Assembly (NCBI GenBank): GCA_002441445.1
Contig: DJWC01000132.1
Location: 1-28,576 of the forward strand
Direction of reading: 5' to 3'
Origin: Pusillimonas sp. UBA6240
Lineage (GTDB): Bacteria > Pseudomonadota > Gammaproteobacteria > Burkholderiales > Burkholderiaceae_B
DNA length: 28,576 nucleotides
Made by a program: the position numbers and the translations under genes. This document shows positions 15,749-22,527 of this stretch, one piece after another (the first letter of the stretch is position 1; each line of letters begins with the position of its first letter). The notes below the pieces were generated by a model. It searched no databases. It had not been told where the DNA came from and saw only the letters and a program-made list of their open reading frames with translations.

Positions 15749-17197
15749 TCAGCCCGACACTGCCGCGGCTTGCGCCGGCCGGGCGTTGGGCTGCGGCGCT
15801 ACGGCCGGCGCGGCCTGGGCCTCGTCCAGCAAAGACTTTAGCTCCTGGAACAGCATGGGATCCGCGCATTGCGCCACGTTGAAGCGCAGGAAGGAGCCGG
15901 CCGACCCGGACAGGCTGAAAACGTTTCCCGGGGCCAGGACGATCTTGCGTTGCAGCGCCTGGCGGCTCAGGCTTGCGGCGTCCACGCCGGCGGGCAGCCT
16001 GCACCACAGAAACATGCCGCCGCGCGGCTGTATCCAGGGCTCTATGCCCAGGGCCGACAGCCGATCGGCCACGGGCCCCATGGCGTGCGCCAGCCGCAGG
16101 CGCAGGCTATCGATATGCCGCCGATAACCGCCCTCCTTCAGCATTTGGTAGATGAGCTCGGCCGAAAGCCGGCTGCCGCCGAAGGAGGTGGCTATCTTCA
16201 AGTCCGCCATGGCGTTCACCCAATCGGGCCGGGCGGCGATATAGCCGCAGCGCACCGATGCCGACAGCGTCTTGGAAAAACTGGCGACATGCACGACGCG
16301 ATTCAGGCCGTCGAAGGCGGCCAGCCTGGGCGACGGCTCGGATTCGAAATCGGCGAATATGTCGTCCTCGACCACCGTCAGCCCGTACTGCTCGGCCACC
16401 TTGAGCACGCGGTGCGCCACCAGCGGAGCCAGCACCGCGCCGGTGGGATTATGCAGCGCCGAGTTCGTCAGATACAGCCGTGGGCGATGCTCCACGACCG
16501 CCTGCTCGAAACGGAGCAGGTCCGGCCCCTGGCTGGTATAAGGCACGCCGACCACCCGGGCATGGTGGGCACGCAGCAGCGCGTGGAAGTTGAAATAGCA
16601 TGGGTCGTCCACCAGCACGGTGTCGCCCGGCTCGAGCAAATACCTGCACACCAGATCCAGCGCCTGGGTGCCGCTGTCCGTCAGCAGTATCTGTTCGGGA
16701 GCGGCGCTGATCGCGTTTTCATGCAGCCGCCGGGCGAGCAATTGCCGTAGCGGCGCCAGCCCCAGCGAGCTGCCGTAATCGGCCAACGCGGCGGGTTCGC
16801 CCTTGGCTGCGAGGCGCAAAGCGCGGCGCATGCTGTCTTGCGGCATCCAGGCGGCGGGCAGCCAGCCGCAGCCGGGCTTCAGCATGGCCGCTTCCGAGTC
16901 CAGGGCCTGCCTGGCCACCCATAGCGGATCCACTTCGCGATCCAGGCGGGGGCCTATATCGGCCAGCGACAATGGCGGCATGGGCGCGGCGACATAGAAA
17001 CCCGAACCGCGGCGGGAATAGACGATGCCTTCGGCGGCCAGGCGATCATAGGCCTCCACGATAGTGGACTTGGACACCTTCATGGCCGCGGCGAACGCGC
17101 GGATGGAAGGCAGCCTGGCTCCGGTGGAAAGCTGCCGGCGCGCAATGCGCTGGCGAATCTCGCGCATCACCTGAGCCGTCCGGGTGTTTTCTTCCAT
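15749..17197 (-). CDS. MocR-family regulator (GntR-type winged helix fused to PLP aminotransferase domain)
   Basis: A 482-residue transcription factor. Residues 1-70 form a GntR-type winged helix (TGARLPSIRAFAAAMKVSKS, then EGIVYSRRGSGFYV). A fold-type I aminotransferase domain follows from about residue 90. It has DDPCYFNFHALLR, NPTG at 250-253, VVEDDIFADF and the PLP lysine Lys309 in SFSKTLSASVRCGYI. The open frame continues upstream to 17446. The start chosen is ATG 17195-17197, where the winged helix begins, with CGGAG upstream. It is divergent from an EamA exporter, and a TGTACCG-containing palindrome lies between them. By analogy it regulates the exporter in response to an amino-containing ligand; the ligand is not known. 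Confidence 0.9.
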   Translation of the reverse strand: MEENTRTAQVMREIRQRIARRQLSTGARLPSIRAFAAAMKVSKSTIVEAYDRLAAEGIVYSRRGSGFYVAAPMPPLSLADIGPRLDREVDPLWVARQALDSEAAMLKPGCGWLPAAWMPQDSMRRALRLAAKGEPAALADYGSSLGLAPLRQLLARRLHENAISAAPEQILLTDSGTQALDLVCRYLLEPGDTVLVDDPCYFNFHALLRAHHARVVGVPYTSQGPDLLRFEQAVVEHRPRLYLTNSALHNPTGAVLAPLVAHRVLKVAEQYGLTVVEDDIFADFESEPSPRLAAFDGLNRVVHVASFSKTLSASVRCGYIAARPDWVNAMADLKIATSFGGSRLSAELIYQMLKEGGYRRHIDSLRLRLAHAMGPVADRLSALGIEPWIQPRGGMFLWCRLPAGVDAASLSRQALQRKIVLAPGNVFSLSGSAGSFLRFNVAQCADPMLFQELKSLLDEAQAAPAVAPQPNARPAQAAAVSG

Positions 17198-17305
17198 GGA
17201 GATGCTCCGCTGCGAAAGGGAATGCAAAAGTGCAAAGTCGGTTTTTGCCGCTGGGCTCCGGACCGCCGAGTCGTCGGACCGCCGGTCCATCCAGGACAAT
17301 ATGAC

Positions 17306-17329
17306 TGTACCGCAAAATGTACCGGTACA
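17306..17329. promoter_or_regulatory. Putative MocR operator
   Basis: TGTACCG occurs at 17306-17312 and again at 17318-17324, 12 nt apart. The second copy is part of the perfect 12-nt palindrome TGTACCGGTACA (17318-17329). Direct repeats with an inverted copy in a divergent MocR/transporter spacer are typical of operators in this family. Binding is inferred. Confidence 0.5.
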
Positions 17330-17454
17330 CTTCTTTGCGATTGTAGTCTTCCGTCTCTGGCCGTCGCGAAGCCGACGGTTCATGATGCTTCCTATGGCGG
17401 CGATGCCGGGCGCAAGTCGGCCTTCACCATTCCATCCCATTCCCAAAACGGATC

Positions 17455-18354
17455 ATGAACGATATTTCCAAAGGCTGGCTCAACGGATTTCTGGGCGTAC
17501 TGATTTTCAGCGGATCGCTCCCGGCCACGCGCGTGGCGGTCGGCGACTTCGATCCGCTATTCCTGACCGCGGCACGGGCCACCATCGCCGGCTTATTGGG
17601 CTTGTGCGCCTTGGGGATCGCGGGCGCCTCGCGTCCCAGTCGCCGCGATCTGGCCAGCCTCTCCATGGCGGCCTTGGGCGTCGTACTGGGCTTCCCGCTA
17701 TTGAGCGCGCTGGCGCTCGAATACATTACCGCCGCCCGATCGCTGGTCTTCGTGGGCCTGCTGCCTTTGTGCACCGCCATCTTCGGCGTCCTGCGGGGCA
17801 AAGAGCGCCCTCATCCGGCCTTTTGGCTATTCGCCCTGGCGGGGGCCGCCTGCGTCACCGGCTTCGCCCTGCTGCAAAACGGCGACGCCTCACTGAAAGG
17901 CGATCTGCTGATGGTCGGGGCCATCGTGGCCTGCGGCTATGGCTATGCCGAGGGCGGCCGCCTGGCGCGCAGCCGCGGCGGCTGGGAAGTCATTTCCTGG
18001 GCGCTGGTACTATCCCTGCCCGCCATGGCGGCGCTTTGCTTTCTGACCCGGCCATACACCTGGGAACACATCACGCTTCCCGCCTGGATCTCCCTGATTT
18101 ACGTATCGCTGTTCAGCATGCTGATCGGCTTCATCTTCTGGTATCGCGGGCTCGCCCAGGGCGGCATTGCCGCCGTGGGTCAACTGCAATTGCTGCAACC
18201 CTTCCTCGGTCTGGCGCTGGCCGGGCTGCTGCTGGGCGAAACCGTCACCTGGTCCATGCTGATCGCCGCCGGAGCGGTGGTCGGCTGCGTGGCGGGCGCC
18301 CGCATGTATGCGTCGGCGGCCAAGCCAACGGCCAGCATGGCGCTGCGGCCTTAG
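17455..18354 (+). CDS. EamA-family (DMT superfamily) transporter
   Basis: A 299-residue inner-membrane protein with about ten hydrophobic helices arranged as two EamA repeats. The first begins at GFLGVLIFSGSLPATRVAV and the second at KGDLLMVGAIVACGYGYAEG. Conserved family features are the SLPATRVA segment in helix 1, LEYITAARSLVFVGLLPLCTA in repeat 1, and QLQLLQPFLGLALAGLLLGE near the end. Such proteins usually export amino acids or metabolites. The substrate here is unknown, but the divergent MocR-type regulator suggests an amino compound. The ATG at 17455 is the only good start, although the ribosome site is weak. Confidence 0.88.
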   Translation: MNDISKGWLNGFLGVLIFSGSLPATRVAVGDFDPLFLTAARATIAGLLGLCALGIAGASRPSRRDLASLSMAALGVVLGFPLLSALALEYITAARSLVFVGLLPLCTAIFGVLRGKERPHPAFWLFALAGAACVTGFALLQNGDASLKGDLLMVGAIVACGYGYAEGGRLARSRGGWEVISWALVLSLPAMAALCFLTRPYTWEHITLPAWISLIYVSLFSMLIGFIFWYRGLAQGGIAAVGQLQLLQPFLGLALAGLLLGETVTWSMLIAAGAVVGCVAGARMYASAAKPTASMALRP

Positions 18355-18362
18355 CTGGCGCG

Positions 18363-18381
18363 GCGCCCGGCGGCCGGGCGC
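18363..18381. repeat. 19-nt GC hairpin, copy 2 (first copy at 1544-1562)
   Basis: GCGCCCGG-CGG-CCGGGCGC, identical to the copy after pyrE, sits in the 31-bp gap between the convergent EamA and ampG genes. Its placement at the end of two transcripts suggests a bidirectional terminator without a T-tract or a small dispersed palindrome. Confidence 0.5.
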
Positions 18382-18385
18382 GCCG

Positions 18386-19579
18386 TCATCGCCCTTCGTC
18401 CAGGCTCTCTATTTCGGCGCGGCGCAGATACAAAAGCAGCAGGCCCGGAATGGCGATCAATACAGTGATGACAAAGAAGGACGGCCAACCTAGCGACTGC
18501 ACCAAGGGCGGCGTCAAGGGCCCCGCCAGATAGGTGCGTCCCACCGCGGACAGCGCCGACAGCAGCGCGAATTGCGTGGCGGAGAATTCATGCTTGCAAA
18601 GCGCCATCAGCAAAGCCACGAAGGCCGCCGTGCCCAGGCCTCCGCAAAGGTTCTCCACCGCCACCACCACGGCCATGGAATATAGATGCGGCGGCGTGAC
18701 CGCCAGCACCCAATAGCCGAAATTGGATACCCCTTGCAAGACGCCGAAGAGCATGAGCGATCGGTACAGCCCCAGCTTGGCCATCAAGGCGCCGCCCGCC
18801 AGCGCGCCGGCTATGGTCGCAGCCAGGCCGAAAACTTTATTCACGGCGCCCACTTCCGACACGCTGAAGCCGGCTCCCCGCAGCAGGAAGGTGGTGGACA
18901 AAGCGCCCGCGAAGGCATCGCCCAGTTTATACAGCACGATCAGCAGCAGTATCGTGATGGCGCCCCGCCGCTTGAAGAATTCGACCAGCGGCTCGACCAC
19001 CGCCAGCGCCAGGGAGCGGGGCGCGCTCGCAACGAGTTCCGGCTCGGGCGCCAAAAGCGTGGCGACGGCGCAAAGCGCCATGAAGCCGCCCATCAGGAAA
19101 TACATGTTTTCCCAGCCCAGCCAGTGGTCCGCTAGCACCAGCGCCAGCCCTCCCGACACGATCATCGCCAGCCGATAGCCCAGGACCTTGACCGCGGCGC
19201 CCGCGGCCCGTTCTTCTTTGCGCAAGACATCGGTGCTGTAGGCGTCGAAAGCGATGTCCTGGGTCGCGGACAAAAAGGCGACGAACACCGCCAGCAGCGC
19301 CAGCAAGGCCAGGTTCCCGGCCGGCGAAAACAGGCCCATGGCCGCAACGGACGCAGCCAACAGCAATTGCGTGACGAGTATCCATCCGCGCCGGCGCCCG
19401 AGAAAGGGCGGCGCGTAGCGATCCACCAGGGGAGCCCACAGAAACTTGAGCGTGTAGGCGCTGCCGACCAGTGTCAGAAAGCCGATGTTCTGCAGCGAGA
19501 CGTTCGCCACGGTGGCCCATGCCTGCAGCGTACCGCCCGTCAGCGCCAGGGGCAGCCCGGAAGCAAAGCCGAGCACCAA
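18386..19579 (-). CDS. ampG: AmpG-type muropeptide permease (MFS); real N-terminus probably reaches 19627
   Basis: An inner-membrane permease of the major facilitator superfamily that imports anhydro-muropeptides for cell-wall recycling. Hallmarks are LGFASGLPLALTGGTLQAW, FLWAPLVDRY, GRRRGWILVTQ, SATQDIAFDAYSTDV and AVKVLGYRLAMIVSGGLAL. From the first usable start (TTG 19577-19579) it is 397 residues, but this start removes part of helix 1 and has no ribosome site. The frame continues upstream without a stop as SSLRVYASPRVIPLL, which aligns with the N-terminus of Escherichia coli AmpG. The position expected for Met is an ATC codon (19625-19627) with AAGAGG upstream. The gene directly follows metW. 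Confidence 0.9.
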   Translation of the reverse strand: MVLGFASGLPLALTGGTLQAWATVANVSLQNIGFLTLVGSAYTLKFLWAPLVDRYAPPFLGRRRGWILVTQLLLAASVAAMGLFSPAGNLALLALLAVFVAFLSATQDIAFDAYSTDVLRKEERAAGAAVKVLGYRLAMIVSGGLALVLADHWLGWENMYFLMGGFMALCAVATLLAPEPELVASAPRSLALAVVEPLVEFFKRRGAITILLLIVLYKLGDAFAGALSTTFLLRGAGFSVSEVGAVNKVFGLAATIAGALAGGALMAKLGLYRSLMLFGVLQGVSNFGYWVLAVTPPHLYSMAVVVAVENLCGGLGTAAFVALLMALCKHEFSATQFALLSALSAVGRTYLAGPLTPPLVQSLGWPSFFVITVLIAIPGLLLLYLRRAEIESLDEGR

Positions 19580-19658
19580 TAGGGGTATGACGCGCGGGCT
19601 GGCATAAACACGGAGCGATGAAGCGATGGCCGGGCCTCTTGAATTTGTTGATATCAGG

Positions 19659-20273
19659 TCAGTTGGGCGATTCGAAGCGGTATACGGCCAGCGTGCTGCG
19701 CCAGCCCGGAAGCAGTTTAACTTCTTTGTTGCCGTTGAATGTCGCCAGATGGGTGATGCGCAGTTGCAGCGCCGCCGCCAGGTCTTCGAAGTCCTTCAGC
19801 GTGCACAAATGGATATTGGGGGTGTCGAACCATTGATAGGGCATTTCCCCCGTCACCGGCATGCGTCCCATCAATATGGACCAGCCATGCGGCCAGTAGC
19901 CGAAATTGGGGAAGGACACGATGCCGTAGCGCGCGACCCTGGCCATTTCACGCAGGATGTGCTCTGTGTTGTGCATGGACTGCAGGGTGCGGGACAGCAC
20001 CACGGTATCGAACTGCTGGTCGTCGAACAAGGCCAGGCCTTCTTCCAGGTTTTGCTGTATGACCTGCACGCCGCGGCGCACGGCCGCTACCACTTGCTCG
20101 TCGTTCAGTTCGACCCCGGCGCCAACCACGCCTTTATTGTTCTGCAGATAAGCCAGCAAGGTGCCATCGGCGCAGCCCAGGTCGAGCACGCGGCTGCCCG
20201 GCTCTATCCAGCTTGCGATGCGTTCCAGGTCGGCCCGGACATGCCGGGGTGCAACAGGCGCCGCCGTGCTCAT
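19659..20273 (-). CDS. metW: MetW, methionine biosynthesis methyltransferase-like protein
   Basis: A 204-residue class I SAM-dependent methyltransferase-like protein. The SAM-binding glycine motif VLDLGCADGTLL is at residues 29-40, and the later signature is SRTLQSMHNTEHILREM. The MetW-specific stretch VSFPNFGYWPHGWSILMGRM is present. MetW is always found beside MetX, and in proteobacteria it is needed for or supports homoserine acylation. Its exact reaction is not settled. The ATG (20271-20273) overlaps the metX stop in ATGA, so translation is coupled. Confidence 0.95.
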   Translation of the reverse strand: MSTAAPVAPRHVRADLERIASWIEPGSRVLDLGCADGTLLAYLQNNKGVVGAGVELNDEQVVAAVRRGVQVIQQNLEEGLALFDDQQFDTVVLSRTLQSMHNTEHILREMARVARYGIVSFPNFGYWPHGWSILMGRMPVTGEMPYQWFDTPNIHLCTLKDFEDLAAALQLRITHLATFNGNKEVKLLPGWRSTLAVYRFESPN

Positions 20274-21523
20274 GCCAGCACCCCCGTCGTGCGGCTGCGC
20301 TCGGGCAGGCCCAGCTTGGCGGCGATACGATCGTAATAGCCCTGGACGACGGCATGATAGCGTGCATCGTCCAGCAGAAACGCGTCGTGGCCGTGCGGCG
20401 CATCGATCTCCGCATAAGTGACCGGCCGCTTGTTCTTCAATAGCGCGCGCACGATTTCGCGCGAGCGCGCCGGGGGGAAACGCCAGTCAGTAGTAAAGGA
20501 AACCAGCAGAAAATCCGCCGCCACCCCTTGCAGCGCCCGTGCCAGGTCGCCGCCATAGTTGCGCGACGGATCGAAATAATCCAGCGCCCGCGTAATCAGC
20601 AAATACGTATTGGCGTCGAAATAGGTGGAGAATTTTTCGCCCTGATAGCGCAGATACGATTCCACTTCGAATTCCACATCGTAGCCGTAGTGGAATTCGC
20701 CGTTGTCGGCGGGCGCGCGCTGCGTGCGGCCGAATTTGGTGGCCATGTCGTCGTCCGACAGATAGGTGATATGCCCCACCATGCGCGCGACCGACAGGCC
20801 ATGCCGCGGCACCGTGCCATGCGCATAGTAATCGCCGCCATGGAAATCCGGATCGCTGATGATGGAGCGGCGGGCGACTTCGTTGAAGCCTATGTTCTGC
20901 GCGGACAAGCGCGGCGTACTGGCAATGACGATGCAGTGGCCCACCCTGTCGGGGCAGGTAATGGCCCAGCTGAGCGCCTGCATGCCGCCCAAAGAGCCGC
21001 CCATGACGGCAGCGAATTTATCGATGCCGAAGCGATCCGCCAAACGTGCCTGCGCGCGTACCCAGTCCTCGACCGTCAGCATGGGAAAAGCGCCGCCCCA
21101 AGGCTTGCCGGTGGCGGGATTGATGCTGGCCGGACCGGTAGAGCCGAAGCACGAACCAATGTTGTTGACGCCGATGACGAAGTAGCGGTCGGTATCCACC
21201 GCTTTGCCCGGCCCCACCATGTTGTCCCACCAGCCGATGTCCTTGGGATTGTCGGCCGAGATGCCGGCCACATGATGGGAGGCATTCAAGGCGTGGCAGA
21301 TCAGTACGGCGTTATTGCGCTGCTCGTTGAGGACGCCGTAAGTCTCTACCGCCAGTTCATAACTGGGCAGCACCTGGCCGCTGGCCAGCGCCAGGGGTTC
21401 TGTAAAGGAAATGAACCGGGGAGACACTACGCCTACTGAGCCAGGCGGTATGGTGTTGGAGGGAGATGCCGAAAAGTTTTCAGCGGAGGCTGCGGAAATA
21501 TCGGGTACGGAAACTTCGGCCAT
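20270..21523 (-). CDS. metX: Homoserine O-acyltransferase MetX
   Basis: A 417-residue alpha/beta-hydrolase-fold enzyme that activates homoserine by acylation in methionine synthesis. The nucleophile is Ser177 in the elbow GGSLGGMQ. The catalytic acid lies near FTTDWRFPP and the histidine in APHGHDAFLL. Other family motifs are ICHALNASHH, GWWDNMVGPG and NNIGSCFGSTGP. In proteobacteria where MetX is paired with MetW it usually uses succinyl-CoA, which would make it an O-succinyltransferase; this is inference. An Ala/Ser-rich extension of about 25 residues precedes the conserved part. The ATG at 21521-21523 is supported by AGAGG about 5 nt upstream, which is also the end of the SAM-II riboswitch. 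Confidence 0.96.
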   Translation of the reverse strand: MAEVSVPDISAASAENFSASPSNTIPPGSVGVVSPRFISFTEPLALASGQVLPSYELAVETYGVLNEQRNNAVLICHALNASHHVAGISADNPKDIGWWDNMVGPGKAVDTDRYFVIGVNNIGSCFGSTGPASINPATGKPWGGAFPMLTVEDWVRAQARLADRFGIDKFAAVMGGSLGGMQALSWAITCPDRVGHCIVIASTPRLSAQNIGFNEVARRSIISDPDFHGGDYYAHGTVPRHGLSVARMVGHITYLSDDDMATKFGRTQRAPADNGEFHYGYDVEFEVESYLRYQGEKFSTYFDANTYLLITRALDYFDPSRNYGGDLARALQGVAADFLLVSFTTDWRFPPARSREIVRALLKNKRPVTYAEIDAPHGHDAFLLDDARYHAVVQGYYDRIAAKLGLPERSRTTGVLA

Positions 21524-21526
21524 ATG

Positions 21527-21585
21527 GACCTCTTTAGCTGGATTTATGAGGCGCCCGCAAGCAGATCAAGCAAATCGGCGCTAAG
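21527..21585 (-). promoter_or_regulatory. SAM-II riboswitch in the metX leader
   Basis: Read on the minus strand, the leader shows the SAM-II order of conserved blocks. A first arm GCGCC is followed by GATTT, then CTTGC next to the second arm GGCGCC. After that come TCATAAA and finally AGCTAAAGAGG, which contains the metX Shine-Dalgarno sequence. In SAM-II the 3' end forms a pseudoknot with the loop when SAM is bound, and so hides the ribosome site. The match was made by eye to the known consensus. The element ends about 5 nt before the ATG. Confidence 0.8.
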
Positions 21586-21595
21586 TTGAAACAGT

Positions 21596-21604
21596 ATTTT
21601 AGCA
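21596..21604 (-). promoter_or_regulatory. Extended minus 10 promoter element for metX
   Basis: TGC-TAAAAT on the minus strand is an extended minus 10 box. It would start transcription only a few bases before the riboswitch aptamer. No strong minus 35 is seen, as is usual with extended minus 10 promoters. Confidence 0.4.
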
Positions 21605-21756
21605 TCCCCGCTGCTGCATTGCCGCAACCATCCAGCGCGGCGAAAACAGGCGCCGGCGGCTCGACGCCGTTTTATCCATTGTCTATTTTACCTCTACGAC
21701 AAAAGTTGATACATTCCATCAATAAATGTAATTAAATGAGAAAAACGGAGGAGGAA

Positions 21757-22065
21757 ATGTCCATGAAACCGCTCACAGACAGGGAACTCTGTTGCCTGCA
21801 ATGGGCAGCGGTCGGCAAGACCAGTTGGGAAATGGGCAAGATCTTGGGCCTGTCAGAACGAACCGTCAATTTTCATATTCACAATGCCTGCCGCAAGCTG
21901 GGCGTACATGGGCGCCAGGCCGCCATCACGGTGGCCTTGCAGGCAGGCCTGCTGCCCGGCCTTACCGCGCCAGCTCAATCCCGCGGAAAAACTCATCGGC
22001 CTGTTCAGCTGGAAAGCTTTCCTGTTCCGCCATCACCAGGCCTTCAACCAGCGCCCGATTCGTAA
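21757..22065 (+). CDS. Small LuxR-type helix-turn-helix protein
   Basis: A 102-residue protein consisting essentially of one LuxR/FixJ C-terminal DNA-binding domain (about residues 5-65): PLTDRELCCLQWAAVGKTSW, then EMGKILGLSERTVNFHIHNA and CRKLGV. There is no autoinducer-binding or receiver domain, so it is a stand-alone HTH of unknown target. The ATG at 21757 is chosen over 21736 because GGAGG lies just upstream. The last ~35 residues are proline-rich and low in structure. They overlap the 3' end of the opposite lipoprotein gene by about 104 bp, so the tail may be readthrough with no function. Confidence 0.75.
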   Translation: MSMKPLTDRELCCLQWAAVGKTSWEMGKILGLSERTVNFHIHNACRKLGVHGRQAAITVALQAGLLPGLTAPAQSRGKTHRPVQLESFPVPPSPGLQPAPDS

Positions 22066-22471
22066 GCCAGACCGTGGCGCGCAGGCGCAAGGGCTTTTTC
22101 GGGCCCGCGCCGTCGATGACAAACGGCTTGCCGAGTTCCGGCAATTGCGCCGGTTCCTGGGCGCCCAGATTATGGTATAGCGAACGCAGCACCGCGTCCG
22201 CCAACTGCCGGCTGGCGCCTGCATCCGCGCGCAGCGTTTCCGGCAAAGAGGCATAGGCCACCGTGAAGGATGCGCCCTGCACATTGACGCTGGTCAGTCC
22301 GAACGAAACATCGTGCCCTGAGAAATTAAGGGATCGTTCGTAATTCTGCGGCTTGTCGGGAAAAATGGCTTGCACCGCGCCGTCGCCCACGGCGACCTGG
22401 CGCCAGTTGTAGTCCGGCGAACATGCGGCAAGCATGCCTGCCAGACACAGAATCAAGCCTATACGTATCAC
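21962..22471 (-). CDS. Predicted lipoprotein of unknown function
   Basis: A 169-residue protein with a clear lipoprotein signal peptide. It has a short basic N-terminus, hydrophobic IGLILCLAGM, and lipobox LAAC with Cys17 as the modified residue. The mature part (PDYNWRQVAVGDGAVQAIFP onward) resembles hypothetical periplasmic lipoproteins of this group; no enzymatic motif was recognised. The start is GTG 22469-22471, preceded by GAGGTG at a good distance. It is divergent from gshA across 56 bp and converges on the LuxR-type gene, which it overlaps. Confidence 0.8.
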   Translation of the reverse strand: MIRIGLILCLAGMLAACSPDYNWRQVAVGDGAVQAIFPDKPQNYERSLNFSGHDVSFGLTSVNVQGASFTVAYASLPETLRADAGASRQLADAVLRSLYHNLGAQEPAQLPELGKPFVIDGAGPKKPLRLRATVWLTNRALVEGLVMAEQESFPAEQADEFFRGIELAR

Positions 22472-22527
22472 AACCCCACCTCAGGTAAAATCGCCAGCGA
22501 CACAAACTTTCTTTAAAGATATCCCGA

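Noticed and set aside
17198..17446. 83-residue N-terminal extension of the MocR-type regulator
   Set aside because: It covers the divergent promoter and operator region, and the family begins at the winged helix.
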